64,000 nucleotides of DNA from Dichotomocladium elegans (Eukaryota; Mucoromycota; Mucoromycetes; Mucorales; Lichtheimiaceae), in NCBI GenBank assembly GCA_025716815.1, contig JAIXMN010000007.1, positions 947,501-1,011,500 on the forward strand. Reading direction: 5' to 3'. Positions 1 through 11,650 of the stretch are shown piece by piece; position 1 is the first letter of the stretch; every line of letters begins with the position of its first letter. Position numbers and translations under genes: made by a program. The notes beneath the pieces were generated by a model. The model had not been told where the DNA came from. It worked only from the letters and a program-made list of their open reading frames with translations, and made no database searches.

Positions 1-1071
1 TGGTAATGTTTTGGCCCCGTCAGGTATGTTCCACACAAAGAGTTACTTCAACCAAGCGCAAAAAATTAACATGGACTTTATAAATAGTCAAATGGATTTC
101 TTGCCAATGCCGGTGACCATGCCATGGAGGTAAATGATCCAAAGCCACAAGATCTCCCCTTCAAGTACCAAAGCATAAAATTCTAATATACAGCCTGTCC
201 TGCTCCATAGACGCTGCACAAGGCTTGTCTGGCTGCGCTGGACGCTGTGTTGCGCCTCATTGTTGTTGAAATAACCGGTCAGAAAAAGCAGCAACAATCT
301 TCGGTCCGCATAAGCATGCTGGACTCTATCCGATTCAGTCTCAACGGTCTAGGAAGTAGAAATAGCTCAACACAGCTCCATCACATCCTCGAAGAAGTCG
401 ATTTACTGCTGCTACATGACCGCTGTTTACTGACCACAGCAACCCTTGCTCAAGTTGGGCGCGCCCTTGCCTATGTCCTACACCGACTCAATCGCTCGAC
501 TGATTACCCCTCCTCTTGCACCACTCTTGAGTTTACACAGGTCTGCCACGACTTGCTAATCGCTCTCAATAACGCGCCTGTAACGCTTGATCCGTATACA
601 CGCCCTTTGATGCAAGCCCTCACCCTAGGAGAAGACGAAGAGCCTCCTGCCTATCATGCTAGCAACGACTACGCGACATCAGTAGGGAACGTGAAGCCAC
701 CAAAATATGATGATGAGTTGGATTATATCATGAGCACATTGTCACGTCACTCGCTCCACTACGATAAACAGCGCGTGGATCTGGCACATCGGAAAGAGCA
801 GACGCAATCCCTTGCTGACTTGCTGGCTAAGTCACAGTATCGACCGGAACTCTATCGGCAACGCTATACGCTTTCAGCCACAAAGGAACGCGACCTCTTT
901 TTGATTGGACTCTTTCACAAGATTGACCGCCTGCAAAGCCGCCGGCTTAGCAATCAGGATGCAGAATTACCAAAACATGGCCTCGATCTTTTACTACACC
1001 ATATTGCACGCACTAAGCGACCAGGATTCGACAATCAACGTGCTGCATTTTCCTTTCCCTCATCTGCATGA
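1..1071 (+). CDS. 3' part of an unrecognised gene, left-truncated by the window
   Basis: Only the last three exons are visible: 1-23, 88-129 and 211-1071. The introns have good GT..AG ends (donor at 24, acceptor AG at 86-87; donor at 130, acceptor AG at 209-210), and the reading frame is continuous across all three in phase 0. The visible part encodes about 307 residues and is mostly helical. It contains a Leu-rich stretch (LLLLHDRCLL) and an acidic/Pro patch (GEDEEPPAY), with no transmembrane segment. I do not recognise the family and assign no function. The stop at 1069-1071 is clear. If the first two exons were wrong, the protein could start at the ATG at 316. Coding confidence rests on the long open frame and the phase agreement of the splice sites. 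Confidence 0.6.
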
Positions 1072-1332
1072 ACCAACTTGCATATTATATCATTATATTC
1101 CTTCGAAAATCATCCTTATCGTTTTCTGTGCATACTTCCTGGCGCCTGCTTCTCGTGAGCATCATTCATTCCCGCAACCTCGTTGTAAGAAAGAAGACAT
1201 CATCGTCTTAAAAGATTGTGGTTCAGCGTGCTGCCCATCTTTTGTTGATTTCTCTTTCACTCTCTCTGTTTCAATATGAAAGGGAAAGGTAGATACAACA
1301 CAAATATATACATATCTATCTATCTATCTATT

Positions 1333-2200
1333 ATACATAAATTAAAGTCGTACCCAGTCAGTTCTGAAGTCGCAGGACTACAAAAATAAAAGTCGCGTTT
1401 TGCCCAGAAATCTTTACGCATGATGACAAAGCAAATGTCGCATGCACAGCGAAAGATGTCGGTCCAAAAAAATTGGCAAATCCATCTCTACCCATTTACA
1501 TTCTGAAATGAGCAATCTATTTTTTTACGATGGTCAAGGCCACGTCGTTGATGTAAGAAATGTACTCTCTGCAATCCGTTTGTTCTCATACAGAATATCT
1601 GCGCAGCATATCTTGCAAAGATAACTCTGAGCTTACTGCCACGCACATTCCCAAGAGAAAGGATACAGACATTCGGATGAAAGAAGCGGGGATCAAGCGC
1701 AGTACACAGCGTACACTGACCAAGACAAGGTCAGATTTTTCAAGCTGATGTTTGAGAAGGTATTGAGTGCATCAGCTGCTGCAAAACAGCTAGGAATCCA
1801 TGTTCGTTCAGTTCAGCGACGGGCATCACAGTACGAAAAGGACCCTGACAGCATTTTTAAGAAACGTAGAGGCAGAGGTCGTTCATGTATTCTATTTAAG
1901 ACTGGTTGATGAGAAATCCGTCAATTGTCCTAGAGCAGCTGATGGAGCAACTCCTCCAGAGATTTGAAGGTCTAAAAGTATCCAAAACTCCATCGATTTA
2001 TGAAAAATGAATGCAACTTGTCATTGAAAATGGCTTTGTTTCAGCCTGTAGACAGGAATAGCGATGCAAAGGTCCAAGAACGCCTTGACTGGGTGCGCGA
2101 TGGGACACATGACCGACATCGACTTTAGAAAAAACTGCGTTTTTCTTGATGAGTCTGGATTCCATATTAACATGAAGCGCAGCATGGCATGGTCCCAGAA
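1333..2200 (+). mobile_element. Tc1/mariner-type element, decayed copy A
   Basis: Starts with the subterminal sequence shared with the copies at 4.4 kb and 55.6 kb (AAAGTCG, then a repeated ATGTCG motif), just after a (TATC)n run at about 1313-1331. The transposase N-terminus is readable in pieces: MSNLFFYDGQGHVV at about 1508, the helix-turn-helix region with AAAKQLGIHVRS at about 1777-1812, and FRKNCVFLDESGF (first catalytic Asp region) at about 2125. Several frameshifts and stops break it. The similarity stops after a KRSMAWSQKG-like segment near 2200, where sequence resembling a Fanzor C-terminal tail begins. Catalytic Asp 2 and the Glu are absent. Compared with copy E this is a 5' two-thirds remnant, and it cannot encode a working transposase. 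Confidence 0.8.
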
Positions 2201-2345
2201 AGGTTTCGGCGAGCACCTGCGGGTGGTGACAGGCGTCTAGCAAGAAGGACTAGATCACCAGAGCCCGACGAGCGAAGGGTGAGACCAAGAAGACCAGGAC
2301 GAGGTCGCCAACAGCGATGAGTTTCCGTGTCGGTTATCGCCGGCA
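2196..2345 (+). pseudogene. Fanzor C-terminal tail remnant (Arg/Pro-rich)
   Basis: Translating here gives an Arg/Pro-rich tail (RSPEPDERRVRPRRPGRG) followed, one frame over, by FRVGYRRHTSGY. The same two blocks in the same order (RPHSPESEQRNVRSQ..GRPRRARSGRS, then FRVSYRRRTHDY) follow the zinc-finger region of the better preserved Fanzor at 51.3-52.9 kb. The link is my own comparison of the two loci. No nuclease domain remains here. It directly follows a truncated Tc1 transposase in the same orientation, as at the 51 kb locus. Confidence 0.55.
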
Positions 2346-2377
2346 CACATCTGGATACCTTCGGGGTAAGTTAAAGT
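2322..2377 (+). other. Conserved stem-loop motif, copy Y
   Basis: TTTCC, then a 7-bp stem (2327-2333 GTGTCGG with 2340-2346 CCGGCAC, one G.U pair) closing the loop TTATCG (2334-2339). This is followed by ACATCTGGATACC and the block TTCGGGGTAAGTTAAAG, which can itself fold (TACC..GGTA). It matches the motif at 52942-53000 and the reverse-strand motif at 2804-2858, with different stem sequences but almost unchanged pairing. It lies at the end of the Fanzor tail remnant. It could be a guide-RNA scaffold fossil or a structured transposon end. Confidence 0.6.
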
Positions 2378-2803
2378 GTTGGGGAAGGGACATAATTTTT
2401 CCCCACTTGCGAAATTTAAGCTTAGTCCCAAGACACTTGCCTTGTCATACAGTAATGTGACCATATATGTGTGTACGAATATCAAGGACGCATTCCAAAA
2501 AGATTACCAAAGTCATTGTAATAAAAATATGTCAAATTCTTCTGCCCCGACCATCCCTTCTGTTATCAACTCATTCAGCATTCAAAGGTGAGAAACCGAC
2601 TTATCGACGAAGATTGGCAGGACCATAGCGTTAACGACTATGTCGAGTCTGTGAGCGCACAATTTGGGAGCACATAAAGGCTACATCCATGTTCCAATAA
2701 TAATAGCGATACTGACCACGCTGTAGGAATATTACTTTATAAAAACATAAAATTTGTCCCATGCCTATCCGTTAGTCAACAGAATATATGCCCTCTTCTT
2801 ACT

Positions 2804-2858
2804 CTTCAACTTACCCCAAGGGTAGCTAGGTGTACCATTGCGGTAACAATGGCGGAAA
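2804..2858 (-). other. Conserved stem-loop motif, copy Z (reverse strand)
   Basis: On the minus strand: TTTCC, a 7-bp stem (2853-2847 GCCATTG with 2840-2834 CAATGGT, ending in one G.U pair), loop TTACCG, then ACACCTAGCTACCC and TTGGGGTAAGTTGAAG. It faces copy Y tail to tail, with about 430 bp between the two GTAAGTTRAAG ends. I see no Fanzor coding remnant upstream of it on this strand, so it may be a stand-alone, non-autonomous end. Confidence 0.55.
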
Positions 2859-2885
2859 GGGGAGGGAAGGAAGGAGCCGAAGCTG

Positions 2886-3236
2886 TTGAGCATCGACGGC
2901 GGTAGTGGTTGGAATAAGGAACGAGGAGGGACGACTACGGACCAGCAACAATATCAGCGGCAGAAACATCAGGAAGCAACAGAGGAAGTAGACGAAGACA
3001 AAAGCACCTCGACGAAGCCATGGTGGGAGACCTGCGCGGGTGCAGCCAAACCACGGTCCTACCCAAAGCCCATATTCTCTCCTCTCAATGCACTGGGGTT
3101 AGGCTTATATCATTATCTACAGAGGATCCGGGATATTAGAAGATTGCAGGATGGAATTAGTCGGTATGACAGGATGACCTGTTGCCTTTTACTTTGCTTA
3201 ATCGGATTGAGTTCAGTAGAGTATGGTGGAAGATAA
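2886..3236 (+). other. Open frame of uncertain status between mobile-element remnants
   Basis: A 116-codon frame that is hydrophilic, with a Gln/Glu/Lys-rich middle. It begins MSIDGGSGWNKERGG and lies between stem-loop copy Z and Tc1 copy B. The Gly-Gly plus charged stretch vaguely recalls the basic linker of some Fanzor proteins, but no zinc finger or RuvC residues can be read in it. It could equally be chance coding in GC-richer transposon sequence. No neighbour or promoter supports expression. Confidence 0.2.
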
Positions 3237-4477
3237 GCACATCGATATCCTCGACACTCGACATATTTAGCGACATCCTCAGCCTTATGGATAGGTGCAT
3301 TATTCATTACCAAATAATGGCCCTTCATATGTTCATACTTATCCATCTCATCCATTGTAGCCGTAAGGAAGCTGAGATAATGTCCAGTTACAGTTCCTCT
3401 GATCATATCTTCAGATTGACCTGTCCTCTTTCTTCTTGATTGTTGGCTGCGGGGAGTCTCAAGCAACATTTAATGATCCCTGATGTTGAGATTGCTCCCA
3501 AGATTGTGGTTGTCTTTGCTCTTGTCTTTGGTATTGTGACCACTGCAGGGGTCCCTTTGTTGAACCATGCCATGCTGTGTTTCATATTAATACGGAATCC
3601 AGCCTCGTCAGGAAAGAAGCAGTTTTTTCTAAAAGTCAATATCGGTCCTGTCCCATCTGCGCACCCAGTCAAGGCACTCTTGGATCTTCGCAGCACTATT
3701 CCTGTCTACAGACTGAAGCCGAGCCATTTTCAATGACAAGTTGCATTCGTTTTTCATAAATCGATGGAGCGTCGTTTTAGATACTTTGAGATCCTCAAAT
3801 CTTCGAAGCAGTTGCTCCATCAGCTGCTCTAGAACAATGGATGGATTCTCATCAATGCATTCTAAAATAAAGCTCTTATGCTCTTCGTTGAGAATACGCC
3901 AACGACCCCTCGCTTTAGGCTTCTTAGAGATGCTGTTAGGGTCTTTCTCGTACTGTAATGCTCATCGCTGGGCTGAAACGAACATGGATTTCCTAACTCT
4001 TTTGCAGCAGCTGATGCACCTAAAACCTTCACAAACATCAGTTTGAAAGATCTGACCTTGCCTTGGTCAGTATATGCTGTGTAACCGCGCTTGATCCCCG
4101 CTTCTTTCATCTGAATGTCTGTATCCTTTTGCTTGGGAATGCGTGTGGTAGTAAGATCAGAGTTATCTCTGCAAGATATGGTGCGCAGATATTCAGTGTG
4201 AGAACAAACGGATTGCAGAGAGTACGTTTCTTCATCAGCAACATGACCTTGGCCGTCTTCGTAGAAAAATAGGTTGCTCATTTCAAAAGAGAAAGAGTCA
4301 AAAGGACGAATTTTTATAGAGATAGATTTGCCAAGCTTTATTGTGCGACATGTTTCCGTGGATACGTGTGGCATTTGCTTTGTCATCATGCGTATTCTGG
4401 GCAAAACGCGATTTTATTTTTGTGATCCTGCGACTTCAGAACTGGCTGGGGTGCGACTTTGATTTTGGAAAATGGTG
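3113..4477 (-). mobile_element. Tc1/mariner-type element, copy B (inactive)
   Basis: The right end is clear: the outer sequence on the minus strand is CACCATTTTCCAAAATCAAA, bounded by a TA dinucleotide at 4478-4479, as expected for Tc1/mariner insertion. The transposase reads on the minus strand in four frame-shifted pieces: 4404-3862 (N-terminus, MSNLFFYEDGQGHV, HTH), 3820-3629 (VSKTTLHRFMKN), 3696-3403 (FFPDEAGFRINMK, first catalytic Asp) and 3469-3113 (HYLVMNNAPIHK and PPYSTELNPIKQ). In the family the second and third catalytic residues lie in DNAPIH and NPIE; here they are Asn and Lys, so this copy is dead even apart from the frameshifts. The left end near 3113 is not defined. Confidence 0.85.
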
Positions 4478-4562
4478 TATGTTCCTGTGATTTTACAAGA
4501 CGCCTTTGCTATAGATTTTATCAAGTAATTTACAGCTTTAATCATTTTATGAGTTCTGTACT

Positions 4563-6290
4563 TTACAAAAGCAGTGTTGATACAATAGATCCAGCTGCAC
4601 ATATGAGCAACAGCTGGTACGGGGATGCTGTCATGATCCCCAGTGGCAGTGCACTGGACGACCCTTTGCCACCATGATTACCGTTGCCCAGGTTATCAGA
4701 GCCTCCTTTCTCTGATGCAAGTGAAGGCTTTAACATGCTGCATTTATCAATATCCTTGCGTTTTGGATTTGCGACCTGCGCATTGCCATCGAAATCACAC
4801 TTTCCACCTTTGTTCTTCTCCATATAACTGTGGTAGAGCCAGCCGAGTTTCTCTGACGGACTGCAAAAGGAGTATGCACCGTAAATACCCTTTTCCGCAT
4901 CAGCGCTGATCTCGTTGCAAGGGACAATCCCGCAAAGCATGTCGATCTGGCTGCCAATTCCGTTCTTATTCGTACTGTCCGTGCTCATTACCTTGTCGGA
5001 AGCCATGCAGGATAAGTTGTCACGCATGCATGCGCATGCTTCATCTGACGGCGTGGGCGGCAACATGGCGGATGGCTTCCAATTCTCTGATTGGGACGGG
5101 CAGGCCGGTGCTGGTTTCAGAAGTTTGATAGCAGCATCCATGGTGACCCCCTTGGGTAGAGACACTTTGGATAGTGCTTTCTGAAGGGTCTTGTAGTCAT
5201 CGAGCTCTTCAGCAGTGCCGTCAGATTCAATTTTGACCAGACCATAATTGTTGTTTTCCTGACTCCATTCGTACACAACACCACCCGACCATACGCCCGT
5301 CATCTCCTTTCCATAAATTGCCTGGACTTCTGTAAAGACTCTGGGGGTAACAAGGTTGCATCCGTACTCAGATAAGAAGACTGGTTTGTGATAGTCCTCG
5401 AACTCTTTGGTACGATCGGCATAACCCGACTTTTGAAACGTGGAATCTCCACACCATTCGTACATGTTGACACCAAAGAAGTCAACCTGCTCATCTTCCT
5501 CGCCGCACCCAAAATAGTCCTTGATCTCCTCCCGAATGTCTTCGTCATCATTGCTTGCGTAGCCTACAGGTATCGCCTTGTTCTGAGCCTTTAGGTACTG
5601 CTTCACATCTCGCACAGCGGCCTTGACAAAAGCAGATGCTTGGGTGTTTGTCTTATCGTTGGTCACCTCATTTCCTGCAATGAAGGCGAGCATATTATCA
5701 TATTCCATAAACGCATTGGCCGTGCGAGTGTACGCTTCGTAAAGATGAACACCGTACTCAGGTGTTTTACGGTTGATTGAGAATCGGGGGGTTGCGATGT
5801 CTAGCAAGAGATAGATTCCCGCGTCTGCAAATGATTTCATACATAGATCGTGGTTTTTGTACGGATCAACCTGTTGTTACCGTTAGTTTTCTCCAGATAT
5901 TTATCATCGAAGGAGTGTTTTCTTCCTACCTCATATACCCGAATTACATTCAATCCTAATTTCTTCATTAACGCAGCGTCGCGTGCACAGGCCGAAGGGT
6001 CGGCAAGAGGGTCATTAATAGCGTTTTTATCGCTGCTCACATCACCACGTGGTTGGTATGCGACCCTAAATCATGGAAAAGATGAGCCATCTAATCCAGG
6101 TATCTGCTTCATTGCTCTAATACCCTTTGATAAAAAATTGGGTCTTTGTGACCGCGTCGAAGAACTTGTTGCCTTTGATGACAATCTGGTTAAGCGCGTG
6201 TGCAGCATCTATGGCGAAGCATAGCAAGACCAAAAATGGGCCAAAATGCATAACGACTGTTCTTAGACGGAAACCTACTGAGGATGGCAT
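4563..6290 (-). CDS. GPI-anchored 1,3-beta-glucanosyltransferase, GH72 with X8/CBM43 module
   Basis: Three exons on the minus strand (6290-6124, 6065-5930, 5870-4563) join in frame to 536 residues. Residues 1-30 form a signal peptide ending near DAAHALNQI. The GH72 domain has the two expected glutamates in AGNEVTND (about E169, acid/base) and LSEYGC (about E269, nucleophile). A Cys-rich X8/CBM43 module follows (CACMRDNLSCM to CDFDGNAQ), then a Ser/Gly-rich stretch and a hydrophobic C-terminus typical of a GPI signal. The family (Gas/Gel/Phr) cuts and re-joins beta-1,3-glucan chains in the cell wall. It is the only intact gene in the 1.3-7.7 kb transposon cluster, flanked by Tc1 copies B and C. 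The ATG at 6290 fits the signal peptide best; an upstream in-frame ATG at 6386 would bury it. Confidence 0.93.
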
Positions 6291-6779
6291 TCTTTCGTAG
6301 TTGCGATTAAATGGAGAAAGCGCTATTTGTTTGCTGCTAGAATTTTTTTTTTGCAAGAATGATTTGGAACCCGAGGCCATTTTCACTCATCGGACACAAA
6401 CATCTTTCATTTACTCATTAGACAGTGGTTCTCTGATAAGATGTATGGCGCTGGTCGTTTTCTGGCAGAACATTGCTCTTTCCTGGTATTCTCCCGCGTA
6501 GAATTAATTGGTGTTCCCATTATCGTTGTAAACAAAACGCATCTTATCGGTCCACACAACTTTTCGCCAGTCTGGTCTAGATGTAACGATATCGGTCTCG
6601 GTCTACCCATTAAGGGAAAATATAGATCACCAGAGAGAACGGCACCTGTCAGTATGTGCCTGTGTTAAGGTATATTTTATCTCCCAAAATAAATCTTTCA
6701 TGGAATTTTCGTATCAGTTGGTAAAAAGTCTTTGTTAATCGACAGAAAAAATTAACCGCACTCCCTATACTTTGAAATG

Positions 6780-7690
6780 GCACGCGGGCCACATCCAAGT
6801 GTATCCAAATGCGCACATGGTGACAAGCAATCCTCCCCTTTTTTTGGTCGGTGGCTGTGGAGGTCTCAAGCTGCATTTAATAACGCCTAAAGCGGACGCT
6901 GTTCCTAATATTTTAGTTGTTCGCACAGTATAACCATTGCAAGAAGCCTTTTTCTGAGGCAATGTCATGGTGCGCTTCATCTTGGTATGGAATCCAGACT
7001 CATCAAGAAAAATCTAATTTATGCTACAATCACCGTCAATCATGTCCCATCCGCGCATCAATACTGCCTTCTTGTCCATGGACTGAGACCGAACCTTTTC
7101 AAAACAAGTTGTCTTCATTTCCATAAACAGATGGATTCTCATCGAGCCATTTTAAAATAGCCTTTTATGCTTTTCATCAAGAATACGTGAATGACTTCTG
7201 TTTCTACGTTTGTTAAAAATGCTGTCAGGGTTCTTTTCATAATGTAATTCCCGTCGCTATGGTGAATGAAGTTAGATCCCTAGTTGCTTTACAGTAGCTG
7301 ATGTACTTAAGACCTCCTTAGCATTAGCCTGAAAAATTATATCTTGGCTTGGTCAGTGTAGATTATGTATCTGCACGTATAGACTGCTTCATTCATCGGA
7401 ATGTCTGTGTCCTTCCTCCTTGGAATATGTGTCGTATCAAGCTCAGAGTTACCATTGCAAGATAGACTACTGTAAAGAAGGTATTCTGCGTGCGAACATG
7501 CCTCCTTACCAATGACATAGTCCATAGGTTTAGGGCACCGTCCACATCAACAATATTACCCTATCCATCTTTGTAAAGAAATCAATTATCCACTACAGAA
7601 CGGTGAATGTGTATGTAAGGAAAAGTACCTTGGCTGATTTACTTTTATAGAGTTGAGCTTTCCACGATTTTGTTGGTCATATTTCCTACG
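6780..7690 (-). mobile_element. Tc1/mariner-type element, copy C (heavily decayed)
   Basis: Minus-strand similarity to copies B and E runs in order: the segment with GIIKC-like spacing and VAVATDQK near 6840-6900, the DESGFHTK-like first-Asp region near 6980-7010, the HTH region near 7150-7260, and DTDIPMNEA..PRRKDTDI near 7380-7440. Nearly every segment is in a different frame. Ends are not identifiable. This is the most diverged of the larger copies and therefore probably the oldest. Confidence 0.7.
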
Positions 7691-10600
7691 TATGCGACGT
7701 TTTGATGGGAATTACTACGCGCACCGATGAAAAAGTAGAGTAACTTAAGACGTCGCTCCGTGCATAACCTCTTGCACAAACTTACGCACCGAAATGATGG
7801 TCCTTACAATGACATATATACTCATATCAATCAATATCTTATCCTCCCAACTCCGGCCACACGCGCGAGATCAATTTCCCATAGAATTTGTTACTCTATC
7901 CCTCAAGCTCCGAGAAACAGTATCAGCAAATAATAACTTGAAGACCATCCACTCAGCATATGTCACACGACTTCTTGTTGCTATCCCTTGACATAACGTC
8001 CCAGTGGTTGGAATCAAAAAATGACATTCTACTGCCCATTCTACTCTGTTGAACTTGCTGACAAGTTTGCCTACGTTATAATGATAATCTTAATCTGATC
8101 TCACCCTAATACCCGACTTACATAACCTGTTATATGGCTGAGTTTGTGATAATCCCTACCAAATCATCATGGTAGACGTTTCAAATCAGCAATAGTGCTC
8201 AATCACCGAACTAGAGATATACTGCGGTCATGCATGTCTTTTTTGATCGCTGCTTGGATTGCATACAAGCTGCCTGACCTCACTGATCTCAACAGACAAT
8301 ATCCTGAAGATCCCAAGATGGCTCATGTATATCCACAACAGTCCAGTACAGTAGGCGTTTTTATCGTGTTTGCCATCCACGACTGCCCCTTGTTCTCGGC
8401 TACTATCTGCCTGCATTTCGCTACGCGGTTACTAGTAAGAGTTTGAAAAGTATGTAAGAAATATTTACCAACAGCATCTATATTCAATGAGATGCATCGA
8501 GTATCCACCTTTGGTTTAATTATAATCAAGCTAGTATATATTGTTTGGTTATAGTAGCGAAGATGGCAAACCTATTAACTGCAGCCTAATCAGGATCGGG
8601 TGGTTCAAGTGTGGTATAACGGACATTCGGGTATCATTAGTATCAACATTGGATGCGATATCCCTTCATTTGACTCCACTGATACGCGCTTTCTCTGCTG
8701 TATCCCTTGAGAATAAAGAGGGAAAAAGGGAGATGTGTCATAAATAGACGGGTATAGTTGAAGGAGACTTCGTCTTTCAAAGAAGCTCTGGACGATTTGA
8801 TCATCTACCATTGCTTTCAGTGAAAATGGTTACGAATGCGAACTTTATCGCTACTGAACCTCCCTGATGATAGCAAATGCTTGGCAACGTCCTAAGCCCC
8901 AATGCCTCGTGTTTATTGTTTCATAGGAAACTGACACTGATCGCCTAGCATAAGATTTGTATATATGCGCCATTCGTAATACTTATCGCTGCATTCTTGA
9001 TGCTGAATCTAATGGATGCACTCCACATCATTTTATGCATGTCTTAATTTCCGACTCTGGCATCTGAGCATTGGAGTACGCAAGGGAAGTTCTCGCAGGC
9101 CGTCATTTGGCTTGAGAAGGTTGGAGAGTGATTATCAGAGCGATGATAATCCGTGGAAAGTTACAGGTCACATTAACATCTGAACACGAAACGAAAAAAT
9201 ATTAACGGTCGTTTTTGCATGATCTCAAAAACCACATCCCACTTCCTCCATTGCTTAGCTTTGGAAATATTCCCTGTTGTTCACCTTTACCAGACAAGGA
9301 AACTAGTAAACAACCATAGGAGATACCTTCTTTTTCTGTTCCCTTAGTTTCGAGCAAGTGAATGGATACCCATTCGTCAAGTCTTGGTTACTTTCCATTT
9401 TTCGAATCAATGAAAGCAAAGATGTCGTATCCATCCCTACGCACTCACATATTCACAGCACCAGAGCTGATATGGGACAGTATTTATCATTGTAATCCGT
9501 GGGAAATGTGCTGGATTGTCTGAGCCAAGGTTCAGGGGCATACGTATTTCCACACCTTCCAGTGCAATGCGAAATTGCACATATGAAAGATACAACTTCT
9601 ATCTGGCGATTTTCGGCCGTACTGAAAAGTAGACAAGCAACTAACCGATCAATGATTCTATGTGTTATTCTGTCGTGTTCTCCATGTCAAAATGTGATCT
9701 ATTCAAATCCGTCGTCATGATGGATTTCTCTTATAAATACAAACTGACCTGCTACCTCTTAATGAACAGTCCTTTATAGAGTCTTACAGAATCTCTTTTT
9801 CTCTATTCGCATTGTCTCCAGTCATTGATTTAACAAATGAACTCGAATATTAAAAGAGAAAACGAAATTAGATAGTCAGCTTTACACGCTGACTATCGAT
9901 TGTGCATGGGCATGCTCAAGTGCATGTTCATCTTTATGACAGGTTTCTATGTCATGACGTCAATTCCATAGAAAAGGCGAGGAAGAATAGATCGGCTCAG
10001 ATTTCTCACTGCTCGCTTTTCTTGTGCCAACTATTTACTCCTTCCACTTTTTTTTATTTCATCAACGTTGGCTTCATCACCTATTACTCGCTTTTGTCAG
10101 CCGCTGCTACCCTTTGCCAAGTCAGTGCCTAAATAGGGCCATATCGGAACCCGGACAAGCTATCCATCCTGCCGATATTAGAGTGTCAATAGAAGCCGTA
10201 TGAAAGTCTCCCCGTGTATATTCAAGCTGATAGAAAATAGAGGCAAGTGGAAATGTCAGCAGCGCACCCCTTATGCCTCGGCACTGTATGTTCTTTTACG
10301 ACGAACAATTCAGTTTTTACCAGAGAATTCCTTATATATAAAGACGTTACTGTAGCAGATAAGGTTTTATGTATGAAAACGGCCCTGCTTACGGACTTCT
10401 TGTCAAGGAAATTGCCTCCTTTGAATATTCACTCATCGTGATGGAAGGAAATATACTGTCCGCTGTTCAGGTTTTCGTATCTCTACATGTTTTGGTATCT
10501 ATCAATGTTTTTGCTATTAAAGTAATACCAAGGCCCAAAGATGAGTAGATGATGAACGGGAACAGATATGATAACATCACGTGGACGTGATTCGCGCAGC

Positions 10601-11056
10601 AGCAGGTGTGAAAGCAGCCTCCTTTTCATCGTGTTGTCAAAGCTGTATCTTGTGCTCTTCTTCCTTGCAGACTACGCACGAACCTTATCATCACGTACAT
10701 GATGCAAATACCTTGTTGTAATCGCGCATACAGCTTACTCCAATCACTCCGATCCGTCGTAGCAGATCCAATGATCAAAGGGGCAACCAATAGCATCTTG
10801 TTGTCTGAATACGTGAGCGATAAACATGGTGTTTAACACTATTTCCACTACATGCCACTAGGAGATGATTTCATGATTATTTCCTCAATATCCATCACAT
10901 ATCTTTCGGCAACTGTCAATAAATATGCAGATGTAATCGCTGGTTGCACTGTCTTCGTACCTTGCTCTCATTACTGAAGATACGATTCATTCAGGACACT
11001 ACTGTACATAGAGTATTCTTTTTATCTATAGCCCTTTCTCCGTTAATGTGTACCAT

Positions 11057-11087
<31 letters not shown>

Positions 11088-11650
11088 ATGCATGTTGATG
11101 TGACAAACTCACTCTCTTCCTCTATTAGCAAGACCTACAAGTTTTGCTCATCCACATACCTTAACGACAAGAAGAGCAAACTTCAAGCGCTGCCGTGCTG
11201 ACTGGCCTTTCTTATGTTTCGGCCTGAACTTCGTGTTGCAGCTCTAGTGTTCATTGGTGTACTTTCCTCTGATGTTCAAAAGAGCCTACCAACACACGGT
11301 TTAACATGACATATTTGCTAGCCATCTCCTATATCATAAAAGCCCCGGTTAAAACTTGCCTGTAACAAAACTGTGGGATTGATAAACAAGAAGCATCGCG
11401 AAATAGCAGCGATGAGAGTCTTAGATGTAAGTCTTTTGAAGAAGGATATCATCTGATACGTCACGATACTTGTTTCAGCATAGTCCATCCCGCAGATGTC
11501 CGATTTCTCATAAATAATGTTGAATCTAAGCGAACTATTTCCTCTTTATCAAATTCTTCCTTTGCCTCTCTTCATGAGTTATCCAGTATGAAGATTTATA
11601 TCGACTTGCTTGTTACTCGAATAACACCTTTGTATATTGGCTAATCGGCC
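7691..11650. other. Gene-poor, AT-rich stretch
   Basis: I see no gene here. The open frames are all short, lack splice partners in phase, and resemble no family I know. There is a CT/GT microsatellite at about 11057-11088. Composition is more AT-rich than the gene block that starts near 11.7 kb. Very old mobile-element sequence is possible but cannot be shown by eye. Confidence 0.5.
11057..11088. repeat. CT/GT dinucleotide microsatellite
   Basis: A run of TC units changes directly into TG units. The compound dinucleotide repeat lies in a gene-poor region. Confidence 0.9.

Noticed and set aside
2886..3236. Fanzor basic linker on the plus strand
   Set aside because: Only a weak compositional resemblance; no RuvC or zinc-finger residues, and it lies after, not before, the tail motif.
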